From the NCBI RefSeq assembly GCF_014203665.1, contig NZ_JACHJN010000005.1, positions 62,001 through 126,000 on the forward strand: a stretch of 64,000 nucleotides of DNA, written 5' to 3'. The translations under genes and the position numbers were made by a program. Shown here one piece after another: positions 22,272 through 30,534 of the stretch; the stretch's first letter is position 1; each line of letters starts with the position of its first letter. The notes under the pieces were generated by a model. That model ran no database searches. It saw only the letters and a program-made list of their open reading frames with translations, and was not told where the DNA came from. The DNA comes from Saccharothrix tamanrassetensis. GTDB taxonomy: Bacteria > Actinomycetota > Actinomycetes > Mycobacteriales > Pseudonocardiaceae.

Positions 22272-23452
22272 CCCGGTTCGCGCTGCCCGTCCGCCTGCTG
22301 CTGGTCAACCAGTTCGGCGTGAACACCGGCTTCTACCTGCTGATCCCGTACCTGGCCACGCACCTGGGCGAGGTCGGCCTGTCGGCGGCGACGATCGGCG
22401 TGGTGCTCGGCGTGCGGACGCTGAGCCAGCAGGGGCTGTTCCTGCTCGGCGGCTCGGCGTCCGACCGGCTGGGCCCGCGCCGCGTCATCATCGCCGGCTG
22501 CGGGCTGCGGGCGGTGGGGTTCGGCTTGTTCGCGCTGGGCGAGTCGGTGACCGTGCTGCTCGCCGCGTCCGTCCTCAGCGGACTCGCGGGCGCGTTGTTC
22601 AACCCGGCGGTGCGCGCCTACATCGCGGAGGAGGCGGAGAACCGCGCCGAGGCGTTCGCGCTGTTCAACGTCTACGGCCAGGCGGGCGCGCTGGCCGGTC
22701 CGCTGCTGGGGAGCCTGTTGCTGCTGTGGGACTTCCGGGTCTCCGCGCTGGTGGCGGCCGGCATCTTCGCCGTGCTGACCATCGCGCAGGCGGCCGTGCT
22801 GCCCGCCCGGCCGGCACCGCCGCGCCGGGGCACGGTGCTGGACGACTGGCGGGAAAGCCTGGCCGACCGCCGGTTCCTGGCGTTCACGTGTGCCCTCACC
22901 GGAATGTTCGTGCTCCAGAACCAGCTCTACCTGGTGCTGCCGCTGGAGGTCGAGCGCCTCACCGGCTCGGCGCACGCGGTGGCCGCCGTGTTCCTCGTCT
23001 CGACGGTGGCCACGCTGCTGCTCCAGGTCCGCGTCACCAGGGCGCTGGGCCGGATGGCCCGCGGCCGGGCGATCGCGCTCGGGCTGGCCGTGATGGGCAT
23101 CGGTTTCGCCGCGACCGCGCTCGGCCACGTCGGGTCGTTCGGCGGCATCACCCCGGTGCTGGTCGCCGCGCTGTTCCTGTCGGTCGGCCTGATGATGGCC
23201 CACCCGTTCGTCTACGAGCTGATCCCGGAGTTCGGCCGCACCGGTCTGTCCGGCACCTACTTCGGGGTGTTCTACCTGGCCTCCGGGCTCGCCGCGACGC
23301 TGGGCAACGCCGCCATCGGCTGGGTGTTCGGGGTGTCGGGCTGGGCGGCGTCGCTGCTGTGCGTCGCGGTCGGGCTCGGCTGCGCGGCGGCCGTGACGTG
23401 GCTGCACCGACGAGGCGTGCTCACCGCGAGACGACCGGAGACGGCCCGATGA
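22268..23452 (+). CDS. MFS transporter, likely exporter of the operon's product
   Basis: A 394-residue 12-helix major facilitator protein; ATG overlaps the epimerase stop. The motif-A loop between helices 2 and 3 is GGSASDRLGPRRVII, and motif GGSASDRLG-like features recur weakly in the second half (RALGRMARGRAIAL). It lies in the middle of a small-molecule biosynthetic set that also contains an ABC importer, the arrangement used in staphylopine-type loci (CntE exporter with CntA-F importer). Export of the finished metabolite is therefore the likely job. Drug efflux without biosynthesis is the alternative. Confidence 0.85.
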   Translation: MTRFALPVRLLLVNQFGVNTGFYLLIPYLATHLGEVGLSAATIGVVLGVRTLSQQGLFLLGGSASDRLGPRRVIIAGCGLRAVGFGLFALGESVTVLLAASVLSGLAGALFNPAVRAYIAEEAENRAEAFALFNVYGQAGALAGPLLGSLLLLWDFRVSALVAAGIFAVLTIAQAAVLPARPAPPRRGTVLDDWRESLADRRFLAFTCALTGMFVLQNQLYLVLPLEVERLTGSAHAVAAVFLVSTVATLLLQVRVTRALGRMARGRAIALGLAVMGIGFAATALGHVGSFGGITPVLVAALFLSVGLMMAHPFVYELIPEFGRTGLSGTYFGVFYLASGLAATLGNAAIGWVFGVSGWAASLLCVAVGLGCAAAVTWLHRRGVLTARRPETAR

Positions 23453-24228
23453 CCACCGGCGAGAACCTGCTCACCGACAACCCCGCGTTGTACGAACACC
23501 AGTTCCCCGACCCGGACCACGTCGCCGCCCGCTTCACGCACGACGTGGTGACCAGGTTCGGCGGCGGTCGCGACCTGCTCGACGTGGGCAGCGGGACCGG
23601 CCGGGACGCCGGGTACCTGGCGGGCCTCGGCTACCGCGTGGTGGGACTGGACAGCTCCGAGCGCATGGTCCGGCACGCCCGGGACGAGCACCCGCAGGCC
23701 GAGTTCGTCGTCGGCGACATGCGCGAGTTCGCGCTGGACGACCGGTTCGACGTGATCACGTGCCTGGACAGCGCCTTCCTGTACTGCCACACCAACGCCG
23801 ACCTGATCGACTTCCTGGCCCGCTGCCGGGAACACCTCAAGCCCGGCGGACTGCTGGTCGCGGAGATGCGCAACGGGGCGTTCTTCCTCGGCAACACCGA
23901 GCTGCTCGACGGCGTCCGCACCCGCACCGTGGTGTGGGAGGGCGTGCCCTACACCTCGCACACCAGGCTGTGGATCGACCACGCCCACCAGCTCCTGCGC
24001 CGCCGCCGGGAATGGCAGTGGCCCGACGCCGAGCCGCTGGTGCAGCACTCGGCGTGGCGGCTGCTGTTCCCCCAGGAGCTGCGCCTGTTCCTCCGCCTCG
24101 CCGGCTTCGACGTGCTCGCCCTGTTCGACACACCCGGCCCGCGCACCGACGAACCGTGGACGCCCGACGCCGTGCTCGGTGCGGAGCTGTCCGGCGACCG
24201 CCTGCACCTCGTCGCGCGCCTCCACTGA
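23449..24228 (+). CDS. Class I SAM-dependent methyltransferase
   Basis: A 259-residue Rossmann methyltransferase. Motif I is LLDVGSGTGRDAGYLA, motif II VVGLDSSERMV, then FVVGDMREFAL and FDVITCLDSAFLYC for motifs III-IV; the C-terminal part has an aromatic substrate cap. ATG overlaps the MFS stop as ATGA. Members of this type methylate small molecules on N, O or C. In this operon it would tailor the amino-acid-derived product. Its substrate cannot be predicted. Confidence 0.87.
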   Translation: MTTGENLLTDNPALYEHQFPDPDHVAARFTHDVVTRFGGGRDLLDVGSGTGRDAGYLAGLGYRVVGLDSSERMVRHARDEHPQAEFVVGDMREFALDDRFDVITCLDSAFLYCHTNADLIDFLARCREHLKPGGLLVAEMRNGAFFLGNTELLDGVRTRTVVWEGVPYTSHTRLWIDHAHQLLRRRREWQWPDAEPLVQHSAWRLLFPQELRLFLRLAGFDVLALFDTPGPRTDEPWTPDAVLGAELSGDRLHLVARLH

Positions 24229-24241
24229 AAGGAACCCCCGC

Positions 24242-25771
24242 ATGCACACCCGCCGCCACTTCCTCGGCCTCACCGCCGGGCTGTCCCTCGCCGCCCTCGC
24301 CGGCTGCGGCACGACCGGAGCCGCGCCCGCCGCGTCCGCGCCCAAGGCCGGTGGCCGGCTGCGGGCGGCGTTCGCGGGCGGTGGCGCGAAGGAGGTGCTG
24401 GACCCGCACCTGGCGAACCTGTTCGTGGAGGCGGCGCGGTCCAAGGCGCTGTTCGACAAGCTCGCCGACCTCGGTCCGGACGTGTCGGCGCAACCGAGAC
24501 TCGCCGAGCGGTGGGAGCCCGACGCCACCCTGACCCGGTGGCGCATCACGTTGCGGCAGGCCGCTTTCCACGACGGCCGGCCGGTGCGCGCCGAGGACGT
24601 GCTGGCCAGCTACGCCCGCATCCTGGACCCGAACCGGGCGTTCCGCGCCAAGTCCAGCCTCGCGCTGGTCGACCTGGCGAACAGCCGGGCGGTGGACGAG
24701 CGGACCGTGGAGTTCGCGCTCGAACGGCCGTTCATCGAGTTCCCCAACGCGCTGGCCGCGTTCGGCGCGTACATCGTGCCCGCCGGCGCGGAGGACTTCG
24801 CCGCGCCGGTGGGCTCGGGGCCGTTCCGCTTCGTGTCGTTCGAACCCGGGAAGTCCGTGCTGCTCAAGAAGAACCCGGACTACTGGGAGGGCGCGCCGCA
24901 CCTGGACGAGCTGGAGTTCGTCATCGCCAACGAGGAGTCGGCGCGGGCGAACGCGTTGCTGGGCGGGCAGGTCCAGTACGCGCACGACCTGACCCCCACC
25001 ACCGCCCGCAGCCACACCGGGAGCGACCGGATGGCCATCCACCGGTCGCCCAACAGCGCGGTGCAGGCGTTCGCGATGAAGCTGGACCGGCCGCCGTTCG
25101 ACGACCGCGACCTGCGCGAGGCGATGTTCCTGCTGGCCGACCGCCCCCAGTTGGTGGAGTCGGTGCTGGCGGGCAGCGGACAGGTGGCCAACGACCTGTT
25201 CGGCAAGGGCTACCAGTACTACGCCGACGACATCCCGCAGCGCGCCCGCGACCTGGACAAGGCGAAGTTCCTGATCCGCAAGGCGGGCGCGGAGGGCCTG
25301 ACGGTCAAGCTGGACACGTCGACCGCCGCCGCCGGCATGGTCGAGGCCGCCACGGTGTTCGCCGACCAGGCCAAGGGCTCCGGCCTGACCATCGAAGTGG
25401 TGACCGGCAACAAGGACAGCTACTGGGCGGACACCTTGAAGAACGGCTCGCTGTCGAGCTTCCGCTCCGGCGCGATGCCGATCGAGACGCACATCGCCCA
25501 GCGCCTGCTCAGCGACGCGGGCACCAACGTGACCAAGTGGTCGCGACCGGAGTTCGACGACCTGTACCGCCGAGCCGTGTCCACAGTGGACGGCGCCGAG
25601 CGCGGCGGGCTGTACGCGGAGATGCAGCGTTCCCTGCACGCCGAGGGCGGCTACCTCATGTGGGGTTTCGCCGACTGGATCGTGGGCGCGTCGCCGAACG
25701 TGGGCGGCATCTCCACCGCTCCGGCGAACACCCTGGACTGGGCGCGGTTCGACAAGGTGTGGCTGGGGTGA
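24242..25771 (+). CDS. ABC transporter substrate-binding lipoprotein (peptide/nickel family)
   Basis: A 509-residue family-5 solute-binding protein. The signal peptide has an Arg pair (HTRRHFL, possibly Tat) and a lipobox LAALAGC giving a lipidated Cys at about residue 22. Conserved segments include ADGRP-like DGRPVRAEDVLASYARILD, APVGSGPFRFVSFEPG and KNPDYWEGAPHLDELEF. It is placed directly before two permeases and a double ATPase, as in nickel, peptide and metallophore importers (NikA, CntA). It should capture the metal-loaded product, or a peptide, outside the cell. The 13-base gap with AAGGA before its ATG is the only non-overlapping junction in this part of the operon. Confidence 0.9.
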   Translation: MHTRRHFLGLTAGLSLAALAGCGTTGAAPAASAPKAGGRLRAAFAGGGAKEVLDPHLANLFVEAARSKALFDKLADLGPDVSAQPRLAERWEPDATLTRWRITLRQAAFHDGRPVRAEDVLASYARILDPNRAFRAKSSLALVDLANSRAVDERTVEFALERPFIEFPNALAAFGAYIVPAGAEDFAAPVGSGPFRFVSFEPGKSVLLKKNPDYWEGAPHLDELEFVIANEESARANALLGGQVQYAHDLTPTTARSHTGSDRMAIHRSPNSAVQAFAMKLDRPPFDDRDLREAMFLLADRPQLVESVLAGSGQVANDLFGKGYQYYADDIPQRARDLDKAKFLIRKAGAEGLTVKLDTSTAAAGMVEAATVFADQAKGSGLTIEVVTGNKDSYWADTLKNGSLSSFRSGAMPIETHIAQRLLSDAGTNVTKWSRPEFDDLYRRAVSTVDGAERGGLYAEMQRSLHAEGGYLMWGFADWIVGASPNVGGISTAPANTLDWARFDKVWLG

Positions 25772-26712
25772 GCCTGCGGCGGTACGCGGTGCGGCGACTG
25801 GCCATCGGCGCGGTCCAGGTGCTCGCGGTCGTCACCGTCGTGTTCCTCCTGGTGCAGGCGCTGCCGGGGGACGCTGCGGTGGCGCTGGCGGGCGACAACC
25901 CGGACCCGCGCCGGATCGGGGAGATCCGGGCCGCGATGGGGCTGGACCGGCCCGCGCTCGACCGGTTCGGGTCGTGGCTGTGGGGCCTGGCGCACGGCGA
26001 CCTCGGCGTGTCGCTGGTGTCCGGGCGGCCGGTCGTGGCGTTCCTGCTCGACGGGCTCGGGCCGACGCTCGTGCTCGCCGTGCTCGCGCTGGTGCTGCTG
26101 GTCCCGTTGTCGGTGCTGCTCGGCGTGGTGGCGGCGTTGCGGGAGGGCGGTGTGGTGGACCGGATCACCACCGCGATCACCGTGGGGCTGCACTCCATAC
26201 CGGAATTCGCGCTGGCGGTCGTGCTCATCGCGTTGTTCGGGGTGCACTTGCGGTGGCTGCCGCCCACGGCGGTCGGCGCGGACCTGCTCGCGCAGCCCGC
26301 CGTCCTGGTGCTGCCGCTGGTGGTGCTGCTGGCGCGGCCGGTGTGCTCGATCAGCCGCCTGGTGCGGGCCGGGATGATCGACGCGCTGGCTTCCGACCAC
26401 GTCCGGCACGCCCGCAGGCTGGGCATCGGCGCGCAGCGGATCAGGTTCGCGCACGCGCTGCCGAACGCGCTGGCGCCCGCCGTCCAGCAGGTGGCGCGGA
26501 CCACGGACTGGCTGCTGGGCGGTGTGATCGTGGTGGAGGCGGTGTTCGTCGTCCCCGGCCTGGGCACGATCCTGGTGGACGCGGTCGCGGCCCGGGACCT
26601 GCCCGTGGTGCAGGGGCTGGCGGTGGTCTTCGCGGTCACCACGGTGCTGGTGAACCTGGTCGCCGACCTGATCGGGTTCCGGCTCGCGCCGCGATCGGTG
26701 GCGATCGCGTGA
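25768..26712 (+). CDS. ABC transporter permease 1 (DppB/NikB-like)
   Basis: A 314-residue inner-membrane permease of the oligopeptide/nickel class with about six helices. It opens with the standard RRYAVRRLAIGAVQVLAVVTVVF first helix and carries the EAA loop near residues ~205-225 (IDALASDHVRHARRLGIGAQRIRF). It ends with the FVVPGLGTILVDAVAARDLPVVQG segment typical of DppB. The GTG overlaps the binding-protein stop. It pairs with the next permease to form the channel. Confidence 0.92.
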   Translation: MSLRRYAVRRLAIGAVQVLAVVTVVFLLVQALPGDAAVALAGDNPDPRRIGEIRAAMGLDRPALDRFGSWLWGLAHGDLGVSLVSGRPVVAFLLDGLGPTLVLAVLALVLLVPLSVLLGVVAALREGGVVDRITTAITVGLHSIPEFALAVVLIALFGVHLRWLPPTAVGADLLAQPAVLVLPLVVLLARPVCSISRLVRAGMIDALASDHVRHARRLGIGAQRIRFAHALPNALAPAVQQVARTTDWLLGGVIVVEAVFVVPGLGTILVDAVAARDLPVVQGLAVVFAVTTVLVNLVADLIGFRLAPRSVAIA

Positions 26713-27479
26713 GGGGCGTGGGCGCACTGCTGGTGACCGTGCCGCTGCTGCTGGCGCTGGCCGGGCCGTGGTTCGTGCCGGACGACCGGACCCGGGGCGG
26801 GCCGTTCATGCCGAACTCCTGGCTGGGCACGGACTTCGTCGGCCGCGACGTGTGGCACCAGGTGCTCGCGGGCGGCCGGACCGTGGTGCTGGTGGCGTTG
26901 CTGGCGACGCTGCTGTCGTACCTGGTGGGCGTGCCGTGGGGGGTGGTGGCCGCGATGTCGCGTCCGCGCGTGGTCGACGACCTCCTCATGCGACCGCTCG
27001 ACCTGTTGCTCGCCGTGCCGTCGCTGCTCGTGCTGATCCTCACGGCGACCATCGCCGGGCCCGGCCTGCCGGTGCTCGTCGGCGTCGTGACGCTGGTCAA
27101 CTTCCCCGACGTGGCGAGGATTTTCCGGGGCGCGGCACTGGAGATCGCCGGCCGTCCGGCGCTGGAGGCGATGCGGTTGCAGGGAGAGTCGTGGTGGCGG
27201 ACGTCGATCGTCTACCCTGGGCGGTCGATGGTGCGGACGCTCGCGGCGGACTCGGGCGTCCGGCTGACCGGAGCGCTGTACCTGGTGGCGTCGGCCAGCT
27301 TCCTCGGTGTCGGGGTGCCGCCGGACGCCGCGGACTGGGCGGTGATGGTGGACCGCAACCGGGTCGGCCTGTTTCTCCAGCCGTGGGCGGTGGTCGTGCC
27401 CGCCGTGCTGATCGTGGCGTTGTCGGTGGGGCTGAACCTGGTGTTCGACCGCGCGCTGCGGGCGGAGGCGCGGTCGTGA
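26709..27479 (+). CDS. ABC transporter permease 2 (DppC/NikC-like)
   Basis: A 256-residue permease of the DppC type, shorter than usual (~290). It keeps the periplasmic N-terminal marker HLLGTD-like SWLGTDFVGRDVWHQVL, the EAA loop (ARIFRGAALEIAGRPALEAMRLQG) and the ASFLGVGVPPDAADWAVMV motif. The GTG overlaps permease 1. The short N-terminus removes part of the segment before the first helix but helix count seems intact. Confidence 0.9.
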   Translation: MRGVGALLVTVPLLLALAGPWFVPDDRTRGGPFMPNSWLGTDFVGRDVWHQVLAGGRTVVLVALLATLLSYLVGVPWGVVAAMSRPRVVDDLLMRPLDLLLAVPSLLVLILTATIAGPGLPVLVGVVTLVNFPDVARIFRGAALEIAGRPALEAMRLQGESWWRTSIVYPGRSMVRTLAADSGVRLTGALYLVASASFLGVGVPPDAADWAVMVDRNRVGLFLQPWAVVVPAVLIVALSVGLNLVFDRALRAEARS

Positions 27480-28948
27480 CGCCCGTGGTGCACGTCGAGA
27501 ACCTGCGGGCGGTGGCCGGCGGGCGGGCCCTGGTCGACGGCGTGAGCTTCGCGCTGTCCGCCGGGCGGGTGCTGGCGCTGGTCGGCGCCTCCGGCAGCGG
27601 CAAGACCACGACCGGCCTGGCGCTGCTGGGCGAGCACGCGCCCGGTGTGGCGGTCAGCGGGCGGGTCGCGGTGACCGGGCGGATCGGGTTCGTACCGCAG
27701 CAGCCCGCCGCCGCGCTCAACCCGGTGCGCCGGCTCGGGGGCGTGTTCCGCGAGATCGCCGCCCTGCACCGGGGCGACCCGGCGGAGCTGGTCGCCACGG
27801 CGCTGCGTCGCGCGCGGGTGCCCGCCGACCTGCTGCGCCGCTACCCGCACGAGCTGTCGGGCGGCCAGCAGCAGCGGGTGGTGCTGGCGCAGTCGCTGGT
27901 GGGCGACCCGGCGGTGCTGGTGGCCGACGAGCCGACCACGGGACAGGACCCGATCACCCGCGCCGAGGTGGTGGACGAGCTGGCTTCGGTGGTGGCGCAG
28001 GGAGTGGCCCTGGTGCTGCTCACGCACGACCTGGACGTGGTGCGGGCACTGGCCGACGAGGTCGTGGTGCTGCGCTCGGGCAGGGTGGTGGAGGCCGGGG
28101 CGACCGCCGACGTCCTCGACCGCCCGCGCGAGCCGTACACGCGTGCCCTGGTCGCCGCGCAGCCACGGGTGACGGTGCCCGGCGATCGTCCGGCCCGGCG
28201 TCCCCGGCTGGAGCTGCACGGCGTCACCGCACGGCACCGCGCCACGACCGTGCTGCGGGACGTGAGCCTGCAGGTCGGTGCGGGCGAGTGCCTCGCCGTC
28301 GTGGGCAGGTCAGGCAGCGGCAAGACCACGCTGGCCCGCTGCGTCGTCGGGCTGCACCCGACGTTCGGTGGCGAGGTGCGGCTCGACGGCCGCCCGCTGC
28401 CCAGGTCGCTGCGCAAACGTTCGCGCGCCGAACTGGCGTCCGTGCAGTACGTCTTCCAGGACCCTCGATCGTCGTTCGACCCGCACCGCACGGTGCTCTC
28501 CCAGGTCGCGCGGACGGCCGTGCGGCTGCGCGGTTCCGCCGACGCCACCGCGGAAGCGCTCGCCGAACTGGCCGCGGTGGGCCTGGACGAGGCGACCGCG
28601 ACCCGCCGGCCGGCGGGCCTGTCCGGCGGCGAGTTGCAGCGCGCGGCTCTGGTCCGTGCGCTGCTGGCCCGGCCGGACGTGCTGGTGTGCGACGAGATCA
28701 CGTCCGGGCTGGACACGCTGACCCAGGCGAGCCTGCTCGACCTGCTCGCCGCACTGCCCTGCGCCGTGGTGCTGATCAGCCACGACCTCGCCGTGGTGGC
28801 CCGGCTGGCGGACCGGGTGGCCGTACTGCACCGGGGAGACCTGGTCGAGCACGGCTCGGCGGGCGACGTGCTGGGCCTGCCCACCCACCCGGTGACCATC
28901 GGCCTGCTGGGCCGCTCGATGGAAGGAACAGAGGAGAAGAGGACATGA
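27476..28948 (+). CDS. ABC transporter ATPase with two fused nucleotide-binding domains
   Basis: A 490-residue protein with two complete ABC ATPases, equivalent to DppD plus DppF (or CntD plus CntF) in one chain. Domain 1 (residues ~1-230) has Walker A GASGSGKTT, signature LSGGQQQR and Walker B VLVADEPT. Domain 2 (~240-485) has Walker A GRSGSGKTT, signature LSGGELQR and Walker B VLVCDEIT. Both keep the H-loop histidine (LTHDLD, ISHDLA). The GTG overlaps permease 2. It powers import by the preceding permeases. Confidence 0.92.
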   Translation: MTPVVHVENLRAVAGGRALVDGVSFALSAGRVLALVGASGSGKTTTGLALLGEHAPGVAVSGRVAVTGRIGFVPQQPAAALNPVRRLGGVFREIAALHRGDPAELVATALRRARVPADLLRRYPHELSGGQQQRVVLAQSLVGDPAVLVADEPTTGQDPITRAEVVDELASVVAQGVALVLLTHDLDVVRALADEVVVLRSGRVVEAGATADVLDRPREPYTRALVAAQPRVTVPGDRPARRPRLELHGVTARHRATTVLRDVSLQVGAGECLAVVGRSGSGKTTLARCVVGLHPTFGGEVRLDGRPLPRSLRKRSRAELASVQYVFQDPRSSFDPHRTVLSQVARTAVRLRGSADATAEALAELAAVGLDEATATRRPAGLSGGELQRAALVRALLARPDVLVCDEITSGLDTLTQASLLDLLAALPCAVVLISHDLAVVARLADRVAVLHRGDLVEHGSAGDVLGLPTHPVTIGLLGRSMEGTEEKRT

Positions 28949-29496
28949 ACCAGCACCACCGCGAAGTAGGGCCGTACGAGGTGCGGCAGGCGCGGAAGGA
29001 GGATCTGCCCGGTGCGCGCAGCGTCATGCTGGACACCTTCTACCAGGAGTTCGGCTACGGCTACCGGCCCGAGTGGCACGGCGACGTGGTCGACCTCGAA
29101 GGCTCCTACCTGCGGCCACGACGGCACGCGTTGTTCGTGGCGACCAAGGGCGACGAGGTGGTGGCCACCACGGGCGTGCGCGCCCAGGCCCCGTCGAGCC
29201 CGCCGCACCCGGCGTGGCTGGCCGACCGGTACGCCGGTGGCGGTACGGCACAGCTGTTCCGCGTCTACGTCCGCCCCGAGCACCGCCGCTGCGGCCTGGC
29301 GCGCGCACTGGTGGACCTGGCGACCGCGTTCGTGGCGCAGACCCCGGGCTACCAGAGCCTGTACCTGCACACCGACACCCGCATCGCCGGTGCGGAGCCG
29401 TTCTGGCGCTCCGTGGCCACGGAGGTGCACGACGCGCGTGACGGCGACCCGTTCTCGTTCCAGACGGTCCACTTCGAGATCCCGTTGGGACGCTGA
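28945..29496 (+). CDS. GNAT family N-acetyltransferase, last gene of the operon
   Basis: A 183-residue GNAT protein; the ATG overlaps the ATPase stop as ATGA. The acetyl-CoA loop is in VYVRPEHRRCGLARALVDLA, with the beta-4 strand TAQLFRVY before it and a C-terminal PFWRSVATEV motif. It may acetylate a biosynthetic intermediate or inactivate the imported product. It is followed by a strong hairpin, so it closes the operon. Confidence 0.85.
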   Translation: MNQHHREVGPYEVRQARKEDLPGARSVMLDTFYQEFGYGYRPEWHGDVVDLEGSYLRPRRHALFVATKGDEVVATTGVRAQAPSSPPHPAWLADRYAGGGTAQLFRVYVRPEHRRCGLARALVDLATAFVAQTPGYQSLYLHTDTRIAGAEPFWRSVATEVHDARDGDPFSFQTVHFEIPLGR

Positions 29497-29517
29497 GAAG
29501 ACCGACTTGTCGACGCG

Positions 29518-29555
29518 ACGAAGGCGGGACCGCGAACGACTGGTCCCGCCTTCGT
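29518..29555 (+). terminator. 14-bp perfect hairpin closing the metallophore-like operon
   Basis: Arms 29518-29531 and 29542-29555 pair perfectly with a 10-base loop, 22 bases past the GNAT stop. It also lies within 100 bases of the end of the opposing epimerase-like gene, so it can serve both directions. Confidence 0.82.
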
Positions 29556-29652
29556 GCGTTGCCAGGGCGAGCGGTGGCGAGGTTGTCCCCTACGAGGCCT
29601 TGCAGGTCCGTCCGGCTGTGCGGCGGCTCCGTCGTGGGACCGACTTCTCCGG

Positions 29653-30534
29653 TCACCAGTCCGCCGCGCCGTGGAACGACGTGGCGGCAGGGGTGTAGCC
29701 GAGTCGTTCCCGCGCGGCGGTGATGTCCAGCGTGCGTTCATGGCCCAGGTGGCTGATCGCGTATCTGGTGAGGCGCGGTGGTTTCGTCGCGCCCGCCAGT
29801 CGCCATGCCCGTTCGGCTGCGCCGGCCACGTGCCAGGCGGCTCGCAGCGGGAGGTGGCGGATCCGCACGTCCAAGCCGCGTTCGTCCAGCAGACCGCGTA
29901 GGGCGTCTTGCAGGACAACGGGTTCCGCGTCCGCGATGTTGTAGACGCCCGGTGCGCCCCCGCAGGCCAGCAGGGTCGCGTCGACCAGGTTGTCGATGGA
30001 GGTCAACGACTGCCGGGCTCGGCCGTCGCCGACGATGAACAGGGTGCCGCCGCGGATGGCGCCGAGGACGCGGGGCAGGAGGGTCGGGTCGCCGGGGCCG
30101 TAGACGGCGTGCGGTCGCAGGACGACGGTGTCCGGGCGGTCGGCGAGGACCCGTTCGGCGGCTGCTTTGGTGGCGCCGTAGGCGGTGAGGTAGCGCGAGA
30201 CCGGGGCTTCGGACTCGGTCGCGCACACCGTCGGCACGAACGGGTCGTAGACGCTGGCGGAGGAGATGTGGACCAGGCGTGCGCCGGGGAACGTCTCGGC
30301 GACGTGTCGTGTGCCGTCCACGTTGACCCGCCGGATCAGCCGGGGGTCGCCCCAGTCGGTGACGGCGGCGGCCGAGTGGACCACGGCGTCGACCTCGGGC
30401 GGGTCGGTCAGCGGTCCGGTGCCGATGTCCCAGTCGCGTGATCCGTACGCGTGCACCTGCCAGCCGAGGGCTTCGGCGGCGCGGCGCACGGCTCCTCCGA
30501 CGAACCCGGTCGCTCCGGTGACGGCGAGGCGCAT
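29653..30534 (-). CDS. OleD-like NAD(P)-dependent reductase (extended SDR)
   Basis: A 293-residue extended short-chain dehydrogenase. It has the nucleotide-binding GATGFVGG, the catalytic YGATK (Tyr and Lys), and the 3-beta-HSD-like VVLRPHAVYGPGDPTLLPRVL and SLTSIDNLVDATLLA segments. These features are shared with OleD, which reduces a 2-alkyl-3-oxoalkanoate to the beta-hydroxy acid. It is the last gene of a leftward cluster and its ATG lies next to the stop of the OleC-like ligase. A sugar-nucleotide epimerase is less likely given the neighbours. Confidence 0.78.
   Translation of the reverse strand: MRLAVTGATGFVGGAVRRAAEALGWQVHAYGSRDWDIGTGPLTDPPEVDAVVHSAAAVTDWGDPRLIRRVNVDGTRHVAETFPGARLVHISSASVYDPFVPTVCATESEAPVSRYLTAYGATKAAAERVLADRPDTVVLRPHAVYGPGDPTLLPRVLGAIRGGTLFIVGDGRARQSLTSIDNLVDATLLACGGAPGVYNIADAEPVVLQDALRGLLDERGLDVRIRHLPLRAAWHVAGAAERAWRLAGATKPPRLTRYAISHLGHERTLDITAARERLGYTPAATSFHGAADW

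Noticed and set aside
18136-29496. Reading the operon as a plain oligopeptide importer with unrelated neighbours
   Set aside because: Continuous 4-base overlaps tie the transporter to the ligase, PLP enzyme, epimerase, exporter and methyltransferase, so a shared product is more likely.
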